DNA from: Mastigamoeba balamuthi
Lineage: Eukaryota > Evosea > Mastigamoebida > Mastigamoebidae
NCBI GenBank assembly: GCA_902651635.1
Contig: CACRSC010001917.1
Location: 477,642 to 541,641, forward strand
Direction of reading: 5' to 3'
Length of the DNA: 64,000 nt
A program made the position numbers and the translations under genes. How positions within the stretch are numbered: the first letter of the stretch is position 1; each line of letters begins with the position of its first letter. The notes beneath the pieces are model-generated. The model ran no database searches, was not told the DNA's origin, and worked only from the letters and a program-made list of their open reading frames with translations. This document shows positions 32,950-42,966 of this stretch, piece after piece.

Positions 32950-33334
32950 TTTCCTGCGGTGATCTCTGTCCGTCGAGAGGGAGCGCGGGGTGGAGTGAGC
33001 AAACCCACACAGGCGCCCCCAAACAGATTAAAATCAAAACTCCACACGCACGACCCCCGAGGCCTCGGGACACGTGTCGCACCCAGTTCGCGGCGCGGGG
33101 AGGGGGGCGCGAGGTGGGACGGGAAGGGGGGCGCGAGGGAGGGGTACCGATGGGCGACGCCAACGTCAGAAAGAACGAGAGCGCCGCGAGACACAAAAAA
33201 CTCAATCGCAAAGAGCCCCAACGCTTACGTCACGCGGATTTTCTTTGAAGGGTCACAGGAAAATATCTTCTCCCGCGGTTGCTGGCTGCCTTTGTTGTGG
33301 CCCCGGCGCGCTACCCTCTTCCTAACCCTCGAGC
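32950..33334. promoter_or_regulatory. Divergent intergenic region with GAAAATATC box
   Basis: This 385-bp spacer separates the TM9SF and UBA-protein start codons. It contains a G-rich tract (33085-33145) and GAAAATATC at 33259-33267, 68 nt upstream of the UBA-protein ATG. No gene is seen inside it. Confidence 0.4.
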
Positions 33335-34357
33335 ATGGCACTGTGGCGCTACAAGAACGGCCCGTGGGACGGTGTGCCACCCCCTCGCACTCGCGCGCCC
33401 TCTCGGCTGTCCCGCGCCACGCCCCCTGCTGTATGGGGCGGCGCGTGCGTTTCCTAACCCGTTCGGCGCTCCCTGCCAGGGTTCATTACCATCGCGGGGA
33501 AGAAGACCGACGTGTTCCTCGACCTGGAGTTTGAGCACTCTGGCACCTTCAGCGGCACCGGAGTGGCACGCCCTGCTCGCCATTGCTGCGCGTTGTTGCC
33601 TGACAGCAACCTCTGCAGTCGGACGCGCTGGGGTCGTTCAACATCACCGGCCAGACGCAGACCGTGCCGCCCTTCGGTGTCTCTGCACAGATCGGCGACC
33701 GCGCCTTCACCGGGTTCCGCGAGTCCGCCACCTGTGCGGCGCTCGTTGGGAGAGGCCAAGCTCTCGTCTGACTCCTCGCCTCCCAGCGGGGTTCTTCGGC
33801 GAGTGGAAGCTCAAGTCGGACGAGTGGCAGGCGGGCCCCGAGGGCGAGGGCCCTCCCAAGGCCGCGGAGGGCTTCCTGTCGCACACGCCGGCGTCGCCAA
33901 AGTCGGCGGGGTCGTTCAGCTTCAAGCCCTCGACGGAGCGCGCCGAGGAGGTGCGCGCGAGGCTGTCGAGCGTGGGCGTCAAGCAGCTGCAGGCGATGGG
34001 CTACGACGAGCCTGAGTGCGAGGCGGCGCTCAGGGAGGCCGGGGGGTCGGTCTCGCGCGCCGCGGAGATACTGGCGTCGCGACCGGCAGAGAGGACCGAG
34101 GAGGACGACGTCGCGCTGGCCATCGCGCAGTCGCAGCAGTCGCCCGACGAGGGCGGGGCGTCGCAGGAGAAGATCACGACGATCATGGAGGTGGGGTTCA
34201 GCGAGGAGCAGGCCCGCCAAGCCCTCGAGATCTGCGTACGACGAACCCTGGCTTCATCCGAGTGCTGGGCCTGGGCTCCGCTGGACTCACCGGTTGTTGC
34301 CTTCTCTATCAGGATGGGAATGTGGAGGCTGCTTGCGAGTTCCTGCTCTCCTCCTGA
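33335..34357 (+). CDS. Small protein with two UBA domains
   Basis: Five exons (33335-33371, 33480-33562, 33619-33733, 33787-34235, 34313-34357) give 242 residues. Residues ~1-85 (ALWRYKNGPWDGFITIAGKK, FLDLEFEHSGTF, SFNITGQTQTVPPFG) form an unrecognised beta-rich N-terminal domain, followed by GFFGEWKL. Two ubiquitin-associated domains end the protein: VKQLQAMGYDEPECEAALRE with AAEILAS, and ITTIMEVGFSEEQARQALEI with DGNVEAACEFLLSS across the last intron. UBA pairs bind ubiquitin, so a role as ubiquitin receptor or adaptor is likely. Partner and pathway cannot be told from the sequence. Confidence 0.78.
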
Positions 34358-34438
34358 CAAGAACAGAATACGAGTGTGATGTCCTTTGCATCCGTTGGTA
34401 GCTTACATTCCCTTCTGCTGTACAGAGGCCGGCCAAAA

Positions 34439-34511
34439 AGGCCTTGCCGAGAATCGAACTCGGAACCTCCTGTTTACTAGACAGGCGCAATAACCATTAT
34501 GCTACAAGGCC
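34439..34511 (-). tRNA. tRNA-Thr (anticodon AGT)
   Basis: A 73-nt cloverleaf: acceptor strands GGCCTTG and CAAGGCC with discriminator T, anticodon stem-loop CCTGT-CTAGTAA-ACAGG (anticodon AGT, read as IGU after editing), and T arm CCGAG-TTCGATT-CTCGG. A TTTTT run follows on the minus strand. It sits between the UBA gene (+) and the coiled-coil gene (-). Confidence 0.88.
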
Positions 34512-34630
34512 CTACACATATGTAAAGAGCCTCCTTCGTGTGGTCAGAGGTCCTCCTTTGCTCATCCTGGCATGTCGGTCAACCTATGACAGGGAAAGCA
34601 AAAGACACATCTCTAATAATCGAATGAGTG

Positions 34631-36010
34631 CTAATTCCAGTTTCCACTGTACAGAGGAGCTCTCTGCCTTCGTGATTGCCGTAGCACTCCAGAGAGATCT
34701 TGGCTCTGTGAAGGATACTGCGGACTGTCTTCACACCGGGCAACGATGCTGTCGTACAGCCGCTCCTCCCTCTCTGAAGCCGCCTTTGCTCTTGCCGCCT
34801 CGCGGTCCACGATCGCCCGTAGCTCCCGCTCGGTCTCGAGCATCGCCACCAGCCTCTTGCGGTAGACCTCGCACCTCGCGCACCCACTCGGCGAGCGTGC
34901 CGAGCCCTCGCGCGTCGGCGTCGGCGTCGGCGTCTGCGACGAGCGCGACGCGCGCGGGACAGATGCCGGAGGGCTCTCGACCACAGCGGCCGACTCCGAG
35001 GCTACTATGATCTCGCGGCGCAGCACCTCGCGCTCCTCTATCTCTGCCAGTGCCCCGCGCAGGCGGGAGTTCTCCACGGCGAGCTCTGAGACCTTGCGCT
35101 CTGCGCGCTGGCGCTCCAACCCCTCGTCACGGGCCGGATGGCTGGGGGCCTGCGCCGGGGGCGTGCGGTACTGCTGCTCGCGCAGTGACCGGAGCTCCTG
35201 CTGCGCCACGTCCGAGCGGCGCCTGGCGTTGGACAGCTCCTTCTCGGCGTCAGCCAGCTTGCGGCTCGCCGTGCGCAGGTCCGAGCTCAGCTGCTCGTTC
35301 TCTCGCTTCGACTTGGCCTTGAAAGCGTCGGCCTCCTGCTTTATGCGCTCTGCCTGCTCCTCGCTGACCCTCAGGTCTGCCTCAGTCTGCTCCAGCCGCT
35401 GCGGGTGGGCTTATGTTAGGCCCCGCGGCACTGGTGAAGCACGAGGAACCTGCTCGAGCATGTCGTACTCCTTACGGAGCGAGTCCAGCTCCTCGCTGCA
35501 GCAGCGCTGGCACAGGAATAGCGACGAGTCCTGCCTCGTGGTCTCTGCAATGACGGCCTGATGTGGCATCGGCAAGGTCAGCGCCGAACGGTAACCGGTG
35601 CCGTGCTTGCCTTTCGGATGTCGTGTATGGCGGACAGGAAGAGCTCGAAGCTGATGGGGGCCGAGGGGTCGTCCTGCACGGCGCTCGACTGCATCGGCGA
35701 GCCCAGGACTACGATGCCGACCATGCGCGCGATCTCCACCACGGCGCTGCCCAGGGGCCTGCACGACTCGCTCGACGCGTCCAGCCCACCGGACGCGGCC
35801 ACCGCCATCTCCGAGTAGAGCTCCCTCAGGGACCCTATCTCGTTCCTGAGTTCGCGTCGCGGCGGCGGGAACGCTCAGTGGTCGCAGGTGACAGGGAGGA
35901 GCTGCGCACTCGGAGGACACCCATCGCGAGCGATGCGGCGCGGGCTGCGGCGCGCGACGCGGTGACGAGCGTGAAAGGCCGGACACACGAAACTGTTCCC
36001 GCGCGTCCAT
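34631..36010 (-). CDS. Coiled-coil protein of unknown function
   Basis: Four exons are supported. A first exon near 35929-36010 (MDAREQFRVSGLSRSSP) splices in phase to one at about 35610-35852 (NEIGSLRELYSEMAVAASGG, PISFELFLSAIHDIR). Next comes an exon at about 35452-35560 (SSLFLCQRCCSEELDSLRKE) and a long last exon to 34631. Most of the C-terminal ~260 residues form coiled coil (EAERIKQE-type heptads, VSELAVENSRLRGALAEIEE), interrupted by a Ser/Pro/Thr-rich loop with SSQTPTPTPT and GCARCEVYRKRL. No family is recognised. CAAAATATC (36071-36079) lies 61 nt upstream of the ATG and reads GATATTTTG in the sense direction. A scaffold or tethering protein is possible. Confidence 0.65.
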
Positions 36011-36136
36011 AATTCGATACGCGCCCGCCAAAGTACGTTGGGGTTTTGTTCTTCAAAACTAAATCAACACCAAAATATCTGTTCAGAAAGACAGAGGCAT
36101 GATTCCGTTTCTTCTGCGCCACCAAAGGGGAAACGA

Positions 36137-36896
36137 TCAAATGCGGCAAAAGATGACATAGAAGAACACGGCGATGAACGCGACGAAAGAAGACCCAACC
36201 ATGCAGCGGTCCATGCGGGCGCGGTTCTCCGCCTTTGTCACGGCACGCTTCGACCTCCCAACGTGCTTGGACACCTCCTTCTGCTTGTCCAGCACATCCT
36301 TGGCCACCTTCGACGAGTCCCCTGCGCGAGCCCGCAGTCGAGCGTTTAACAGAGGAGCAATTGCATTGCCACACTGCCGAATTCAAAGGACCCTGGAGCC
36401 GCGCACCGATGACTCCGAGGGTCTGGTCGCTCTGCTGCACGCGCTGCTCGAGCGACGCGCGTGTGCGCTGGAGGATCTCGGCGATCTCCCTCTGCTGGGC
36501 CTTCTGGCTCATGCTGGCGGGGTCCACGAGGGTGCCGCCGTCGAGCAGGTCCCTGCGCTCGTGCGCCGCCTCGTCGATGTTGGCCTTGCACCGCGCGTTG
36601 GCGGAGCGCAGCTCGCCGCGCAGCGCCTCGACGCGGGCCTTCTGCTTCGCGGCCTCCTGCTCGACCGCGCGGCGGTCGTCGTCGTCGTGGAGCTCGAGGG
36701 TCCAGTGGCGCAGGTCTTTGCTGGCGCGCTCGGCGGCGGCGATGCTGGCCTGCGCGTCCTGGTTGAGGCGGACGACCTCGGACAGCGATCCCCGGAAGCT
36801 CGCCAGCTGCTCGAAGACCTCGCGCGCCTCGGCCACCCGCCGGTCGATCGCCGCGACGCGCGCTGCGAGGGCCGTACTGCCAATCACGCCCACCAT
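36137..36896 (-). CDS. Sec20-like Qb-SNARE
   Basis: Two exons (36407-36896, 36137-36321) encode 224 residues. The N-terminal half is helical (VAAIDRRVAEAREVFEQLAS...). The SNARE-like heptads begin at LQRTRASLEQRVQQSDQTLG and cross the 85-nt intron into DSSKVAKDVLDKQKEVSKHV. After a basic stretch (RSKRAVTKAENRARMD) a single C-terminal anchor follows (CMVGSSFVAFIAVFFYVIFC), leaving almost no luminal tail. The TL..(S/D)SS.... spacing and the tail anchor fit Sec20/BNIP1, the Golgi-to-ER retrograde Qb-SNARE. Other Qb-SNAREs (Vti1, Membrin) are possible. Confidence 0.65.
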
Positions 36897-37010
36897 ATTT
36901 TTTCTGCCACCTCGCCAGAGATATCGCGCGGATACGATCGATTTATCTCGGAGAATCTGAAATAGAAGAAAAAAGACAGAGAGGTCCGCTCTCGGCCCGC
37001 GGACGAGAAA

Positions 37011-38065
37011 ATGCCTGCACTGTCTCGCGTTCGGATGTTCTTCGACTCGCAGCGCATCGACGCTATCGGGAACATCGCCGTGACGATACAGAAGCTCGCC
37101 ATCCTCTTCATCGTCCGCCCCTCCGCCCCAGCCTCCCGTCTTTTTTCCCCCAGTTTCCAATCTGACACCGATTCGTGTACTCTGGCCGGCGCCACTCCGC
37201 ACTGCCGTCCGTGCCACCCGCAGACCCTGCAGAGCCTCGAGCTCCTGTTCAACCTGATCGCCCGCATCGCGCTGACGTACTTCAGCGGCGTGGCCTTTGT
37301 GTTCATCGGCGCTGTCTTCAACATCTGCCTCGGCGTCCTGGTGATGCGCGGCGCCATGCAGCGCAACCGCACGTCTGTCCACGCGGTGCGCCCGCCCACG
37401 CCGGCCCACTCTGCCCTCTGCCGCAGAGGACCGCCACTCACTCCGCCCCTCCCCCCGCTTGCGGCGGCGCCCAGTTCGCCATCATCAAGACGGTGACGCT
37501 GTGCATATGGCTGGCGCTGGCGCTGCTGGTGGTCGTCACGCACCCCGACCTCATGATCGTCCGCGTCAGCACCGGCGTCAACGTCGTCCTGACGGTCGCC
37601 GACGTGCTGATACTCATCACGGAGATCGCGCTCGTGGTCCTCGCGTTCCGCATGGTCCGCATGCTGCGCTCCACGACAGCCCTGCCGCTCGCGACGCAGG
37701 TCGAGCCCTTTGGCGCCATGCCCCCGCCGGGCACCACCATGTACTACGCCGGCGGCTCCATGCCGTACCCGTACCCGCCGCCGCCTGCCCAGGGCTACAC
37801 GTACACGCAGGACGGCGGGTACCCCTCGCAGTTCCAGGGGCAGTACCCTCCGCCGCCGCCGGCCCCGGTGCAGGGCGCGGCCATCCTGGCGGGTCCCCAG
37901 GCGCCGGGGCCTGTGCCGACGGCCCCGTCGACGCAGCAGGAGCAGCAGCAGGCGATACTGTCTCCGGGTATGCCACCCGCGGTGAACACCAAGCCAGCCG
38001 ACGTACGTCACCCACTTGATTGCGTTGCCGCCACTGACACGCCCGTACAGTTGTACCCCATGTGA
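37011..38065 (+). CDS. Four-TM membrane protein with Pro/Tyr-rich cytoplasmic tail
   Basis: Four exons (37011-37112, 37224-37376, 37475-38002, 38051-38065) encode 265 residues. The last exon adds only LYPM after a 48-nt intron. Hydrophobic segments lie at residues ~20-40, 45-75 (ALTYFSGVAFVFIGAVFNIC), 88-108 (VTLCIWLALALLVVV) and 115-145 (VVLTVADVLILITEIALVVL). The tail has many Pro, Tyr, Gln and Gly (SMPYPYPPPPAQGYTY, QYPPPPPAPVQG), a composition that often binds WW or SH3 domains or forms condensates. No family is recognised. Confidence 0.7.
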
Positions 38066-38248
38066 GGGCGTGAGTGCTGAAACGTACGCCACCTCTCGGG
38101 CGTCGTAATCCAAAGAGGTTTGACAGAAAGACAGTCACGGTACCGGTGCTGTGCAACGACAGGGAGAAGCACACACTTTGGAAACACCGATCCGTTCATC
38201 TCTACGTCCACGACCAAGACTCCGCAACGGCCTTTAGACTGTTGGAAT

Positions 38249-38321
38249 GAGGGCGTAGCACAACGGTAGCTGCGGCTGACTCCAGATCAGCAGGTTGGGG
38301 GTTCAAGTCCCTTCGTCCTCA
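38249..38321 (+). tRNA. tRNA-Trp (anticodon CCA), second copy
   Basis: Identical over all 73 nt to the minus-strand gene at 30211-30283, with GAGGGCG/CGTCCTC acceptor strands, anticodon CCA in loop CTCCAGA, discriminator A, and AAACTTTT directly after. The 8-nt 3' flank is also shared, but further flanking sequence differs. Confidence 0.92.
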
Positions 38322-38439
38322 AACTTTTCGATTTTCACACCGCGCCCCCTTTTTGGCGCGCGTTCAAGGCATATCCAGGATTCGGTTTCGTATCTTCCCG
38401 CCACCGCTAAATTCCCTCTCGGTGGCGGTAGCGCATTGG

Positions 38440-39704
38440 ATGACCAGCACGCTCACCGAGTGGATCCTCTCGGCTGTGTCGGGGGTGCCCCTGGGCACCA
38501 CGCGCGTCAAGCAGTCGCGCATCGTCCAGGTCCTGAGCGCCCCCTCTGCCGACCGCCTCGTCGTCGCCGACCGCCGCCACTCGATCTCGGCCGCCATCGG
38601 CGCCGACTTTGCCGACGCCCTCGCGCGCACCTACTCGCTGCGCGTGCCCGACCTCCGCCTCTGCCTGCTCACGTTCCACGACTACGACGTCGTGCGCACG
38701 GCCTCGGCGGCGTCGCTGGTCGTCCGCGCGGCCACCGTGCTCTACGCGCACCCGGCCCGCGTCGACGTGCCCCAGAGATGCGACGTCTGCGCGGCGCTGC
38801 TCGACACCGCCGCCGCAGCCGCGCAGCCGCAGAGGGACAGCGGGTTCTCGCAGCTGCTCGACGCGGCGGACAGGATGTCGCAGTGCGAGGCGCCGCTGTC
38901 GCCGCCGACGCTGGCGGCCGCGCTTGAGGAGGGCCCGCTGGGCACAGCGACGATGGCCCCCCAGGCTGCGGAGGCCGCGGCGGGACAGGAGGCTGCCGAG
39001 GCCCCGGAGGCCCCGGCGGCGGCGGAGGAGGGAAGGAGGCAGGACAACGACGTGAGGCTCGAGGACGTGGACGCGGACCAGGACGACCTGGTGATCGAGC
39101 TCATCTCGTCCAACACAGTCAAGAGACCGCGAGACGACGAGCCTAACACAGTGAGCACCACGCAAGCGCAATTGCAGCGCACTCACCCGGGGTCTCTCCT
39201 ACTCCCCAGTCCAAGCAAGACGATGAGCCGCGCGAGCAGGACAAGGCGTCGACGCAGGAGGACAGCGACAGCGACACGCAGGACCCGGACGAGCAGGCCA
39301 AGTCCAGCCAGGAGGAGAGGGCAAGCAAGCGGGTGCGGTTCGACGCAGAGGAGGCGACGCCACACAACAGGGAAGAGCAGGCAACGCCTGTAGAGGAGGA
39401 AGTCGAGGTTGCGCTCAACACACAGGCCGCGGTCCCGGGCCCGTCCCAGGACGTGCCACCGTACGCGACGCAGGCCCCTCTCAACGCCGAGGTTAAGACG
39501 ACCCCTCGCACGCCCGAGTCCGGCCCTGGCAGACCGCGGCAGAGTACCCCCGCTACACCTGCCCCCGCCGATCCGCAATCGGTCGCACCTCGGCCTCTGG
39601 TGTCGGGCTCGTTTGAGCGGATGTTCGCACAGGCAGAGACTGGCAGAAGAGCTGAGCGCAAAATGTGGTTCGCTCCTCAGAACCGGCACAAATACGGACG
39701 CTAA
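38440..39704 (+). CDS. OB-fold protein resembling shelterin TPP1/ACD (candidate)
   Basis: Two exons (38440-39150, 39210-39704; 59-nt intron) encode 401 residues. Residues ~1-120 read like the TPP1/Est3-type OB fold: TEWILSAVSG (a WI start), IVQVLSAP, LVVADRRHSISAAIG (matching the L(L/V)V(S/A)D..HS(V/I) strand pair of TPP1) and LRLCLLTFHDYDVV, followed by a strand like FYLQVD (ASLVVRAATVLYA). A GFSQLLDAAD segment follows, then a long acidic, Ala/Glu- and Pro-rich tail with PRDDE and ASKRVRF basic patches and a conserved-looking end (GSFERMFAQAET). TPP1 recruits telomerase and bridges POT1 to the shelterin core. The match is by eye, to motifs remembered from the family; another OB protein is possible. 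Confidence 0.4.
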
Positions 39705-39753
39705 TAAACTGCGTTCGAGGTGACTAATGTATGGGCGGCTGCCGCGGGTATAG

Positions 39754-41423
39754 TCAGGACTCGGCCACCAGCAGCACGAGCTCATCGAGGAGCGTCTGGC
39801 ACTGGCCGCTCTTGCCGACCAGAGCGCTCCCAATCTCCCCTCTCGCCACGATATTGGCTGAGGATAGGCCTTTGTGCGTGATCTTGGACAGGTGCTCCGC
39901 AACGTGCTCCTGGGTGCTCTCACGACCGAGCCCCCACACGATGGCCTCCGCTACTTCTTGCTGCACGAGGGCGGCAGCGCACTCGAAGTCTGTTCCGGCA
40001 CCCGCGATGGCGGCAACCAGAGCAACAACAGCCGCCTCGCTGATCTCGGTTACCCCCTCCGCGATGCCCTGGTTCCACCCCAGGTGCAGGGACCACACAA
40101 CTCTCTGCAGTCCGTCACAAGAGAAGCAAAAAAGAAACCAGTCGGACCTGCGAGAACGCCTTGGACGCGAGCTCGGTAGCCGAGTACGACATGATCTTCG
40201 TGATTATCCTCGCGGCCCTGGCGCTGTTCTCGACGTCCCAGACCGACCGACCGAGCGCGGTTGGAGGCAGTGGAACGACATCGGCCAAAAGGCCTGCCAG
40301 CCCCGTGCCGATGAGCGCGCGCACCCTCTCGTCCCAGTCCGGCACGTTCCCACGCTTGGCCTCTTCCACCCCCCAGAGCAGCTGCTCGACCAGCCACAGT
40401 GCCACATACTTCGCATTGCCCCCGAGCATGACGAAGCGCGCCAGGCCGGGAATCACGAATGCCGCAGCCACAGCGGCCCTGTGGGCGTTCGTTCAGCCAC
40501 AAGCGGAGTATTTGAGCGGAGCTTGGCAGTACCTGCGGTCCTCTGGGGTGGCCGGGTCATCGATGGCTCCGCTCCCGCCGGCAACGAGACACAAGGCCCT
40601 CAACGCGCTGACCGCGACTCCCTCGCTCGGGTGCGTCATCAGCTGGGACAGGGCCCGGGCAAGGTCCCTGGCGACGGACACGGAGGGAAGGCGGTCCCTC
40701 GCCATGTTCCCCAGCGCAAAGGCCGCAGCCTGCAGAGACGGCTCGTCGACGCAGCTCCACAGGCGCTGCAGGATCAGCTGGAGCCCTCCCTCGGCGTTGA
40801 TGGCGTCGCGCAGCTCCTGGGAGTCCCCGGCGATGTTCGCCAGCGTCAACAGGGTCTACAGGGCCGCGAGTCAGCCATGAGGGTTACTGCGAGAGTGCGG
40901 AATGTAGCCACACCTGGGAGAAGAGGTGGTTGCTGTGGGAGGTGAGCCCCTTGGCGAGGGCCCGGACGACTCCGGCGCGCACGGCAGTGCGGGCGTGGAC
41001 AGGGTGGTAGCAGATCGCCTGGAAACACCTGGATGCGAGCACCTTGACATCGATGGAGGAGTCCTGCCTCAGGAGGATCCCCAGCAGCTGCTCAATGACT
41101 CCGGCCTGTACCGCGATGTCGACCTGGTCCGAATCCGCTGCTCAAAGATGTCAGCGCGAGGGCCACAAGGGTCTAGGTCTCCGGGTGACCTCGAGACAGA
41201 TTGGCGAGAGCATCCTCGAGCGAATCCAGAGCCATCTTCTCGTCCCCGCTGAGAATTCTCTGGAAGAGCTGCGAGAACAAATCAATTGGAATTCTTGAGG
41301 GAGTTTTACGCGTCTCCAGGTTGTCGGCCAGCCGCCCAGGTCGACCGAAGCGCACGGGAAGACCGGCTTCTTCGGCGGGGAGATGTCGTCGATGTCCATT
41401 CCGCGCTCGTTCTCCGCGGACAT
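39754..41423 (-). CDS. Armadillo-repeat protein, importin-alpha-like
   Basis: About six exons. The N-terminus (MSAENERGMDIDDISPPKKP) is acidic then basic. The following ~480 residues are tandem armadillo helices: DLFSQLFQRILSGDEKMALD, AVQAGVIEQLLGILLRQDSS, KVLASRCFQAICYHPVHART, LLTLANIAGDSQELRDAI, AFALGNMARD, VVALVAAIAGAGTDFE and QQEVAEAIVWGLG. Such solenoids bind nuclear localisation peptides (importin-alpha) or act as scaffolds. A clear N-terminal importin-beta-binding domain rich in Arg/Lys is not seen, and the repeats are divergent, so the transport role is uncertain. It is divergent from the ERGIC3-like gene, starts 126 bp apart, with GATATTTT boxes facing each gene. Confidence 0.72.
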
Positions 41424-41549
41424 TTTCCCGCCGTTCGCGGAGTTTGAGCCAGGAAAATATCTCACCACTATCTGAGCCCAAAATCGCCACGTGGCGGATA
41501 TTTTGACCTTCTTGTGTTATCTGCGCGGGCCTGCGCCACACGAGTCACG
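41424..41549. promoter_or_regulatory. Divergent promoter with two outward GATATTTT boxes
   Basis: This 126-bp spacer contains GAAAATATC at 41453-41461 (GATATTTTC on the minus strand, ~30 nt from the armadillo-gene ATG) and GATATTTTG at 41497-41505 on the plus strand, ~45 nt from the ERGIC3-like ATG. Each box thus has the same orientation relative to its own gene, which suggests a core-promoter element. Confidence 0.5.
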
Positions 41550-42838
41550 ATGGTCAAGCTCAGCGTGACGGCGTTCGACATGTTCCCGAAGCTGCACCAG
41601 GACCTCAAGGTCCGGCGCGCGACGGGAGGCCTCATGTCGCTGCTGACCTTCGCAGTGATGACGTTCCTGCTGCTCGACGAGGTCTCGGACTACTTCACCA
41701 CCGAGTGGACCTCCGTCATCGGCGTCGACACGTCCGCCGCGGGCGGCGATGTCTTCATCAACGCCGACATCACTTTCTGGGGGATGCGATGCGACCGTGC
41801 GCGCGCCAAGTCCCTTTCGCCCCCGCCCAAGATACTATCGTCCCCGCGGGATCCTGAACTGTGACTCAGTGCTGACTCAACGCAGGCATTTCCTGGAATA
41901 AGCATGCATCATATCAATAATCACAAATATAATTGAGTGTGCTCGCGGTATTGACGACTGCATACCCTCCCCTCGCAGAGTTCGGCTTGGACGTTGTCGA
42001 TGTCACGGGCGACCTGCAGCTGGGCGTCGAGGACTCGCTGCAGCATACCCCCATTGGCACCACTGGGTGCAACATGTTCGGCTCGATGCGTGCGCACCGC
42101 GTCGACGGCGAGTTCCACGTGGCCTTTGGCCGCCTCGCCCTCGAGGCCCCGAACCAGAAGCACAAGGTCACCGCCACCATGCAGCACAGCACGGCCCACG
42201 TGCACCGCTTCAGCATGGCGGAGATCGGCTTCTTCAACGCCAGCCACACCGTGCACCACCTGTCGTTCTCGCACGAGCCCATCTCGCCCAAGGCCAGCGC
42301 CAGGTGGCGCACCATGCAGGCCGGCGGCGCGGGCAGGAGCCTCTTCGCGCTGGCGTATCCGGACACTGTGGACCACCCGATGGACGGCGTGGAGAAGATC
42401 GTGACGCACGACACGGCGAGGTTCACGTACTTCATCAAGGTCGTGCCCACGACGTGGATTTACAGCACCGGCAGCCGCTTCAGCTCGTACCAGCTGTCGC
42501 ACAAGGAGCACACGGTGCCCATCGTCATCGGCCCGTCGTTCAAGCAGCCGGGCGTGTTCTTCCGCTACGAGCTCTCGCCGTACAAGGTCACAAACGTCGA
42601 GAACTACAAGCCCTTCACGCACTTCTTTGCCAGCCTGTGCGCCATCGTGGGCGGCGTGTTTGTCGTCATGGGCATTGTCAGCAATGCTGTCGAGAGGCTC
42701 CTCGACAAGTTCGCGCCCGGGCTCGTCAAGGACGATTCGGACCAGGTCCCCCTTGAAACGCAAATGCGGATGCAGCAGTTCAACCCCGCCGCTTCCATGA
42801 CTGCGGCTGGTCTGCCTCCGGTGCCCCTGCCGCAATAG
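41550..42838 (+). CDS. ERGIC3/Erv46-type COPII cargo receptor
   Basis: Two exons (41550-41796, 41979-42838) encode 368 residues, typical for the family. The N-terminus FDMFPKLHQDLKVRRATGGL precedes the first membrane helix (LMSLLTFAVMTFLLLDEV). A long luminal domain follows with ADITFWGMRCD, FGLDVVDVTG, GCNMFGSMRAHRVDGEFHVA and FTYFIKVVPT. The second helix (FFASLCAIVGGVFVVMGIVS) is close to the C-terminus. These landmarks define the ERGIC3/Erv46 (and Erv41) family, which cycles between ER and Golgi in COPII/COPI vesicles and retrieves ER proteins. No C-terminal dilysine is seen. The 182-nt intron is unusually A/T-rich near its 3' end. Confidence 0.92.
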
Positions 42839-42966
42839 CCGCGTGTACTCCGGAAGCAGAGAGACGAGACAACAACCTTAGTTGCTTCCTTCAAGTGGCC
42901 TTGGCCGATCGAAGTACACCGGAAAACCCTGATTTCATTGTGCATCGTATGTCATCACTTGGTGGC

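Noticed and set aside
36884-38113. 409-codon open frame on the minus strand opposite the four-TM gene
   Set aside because: It is a shadow of a GC-rich gene; it lacks domains and covers an exon series that joins in phase on the plus strand.
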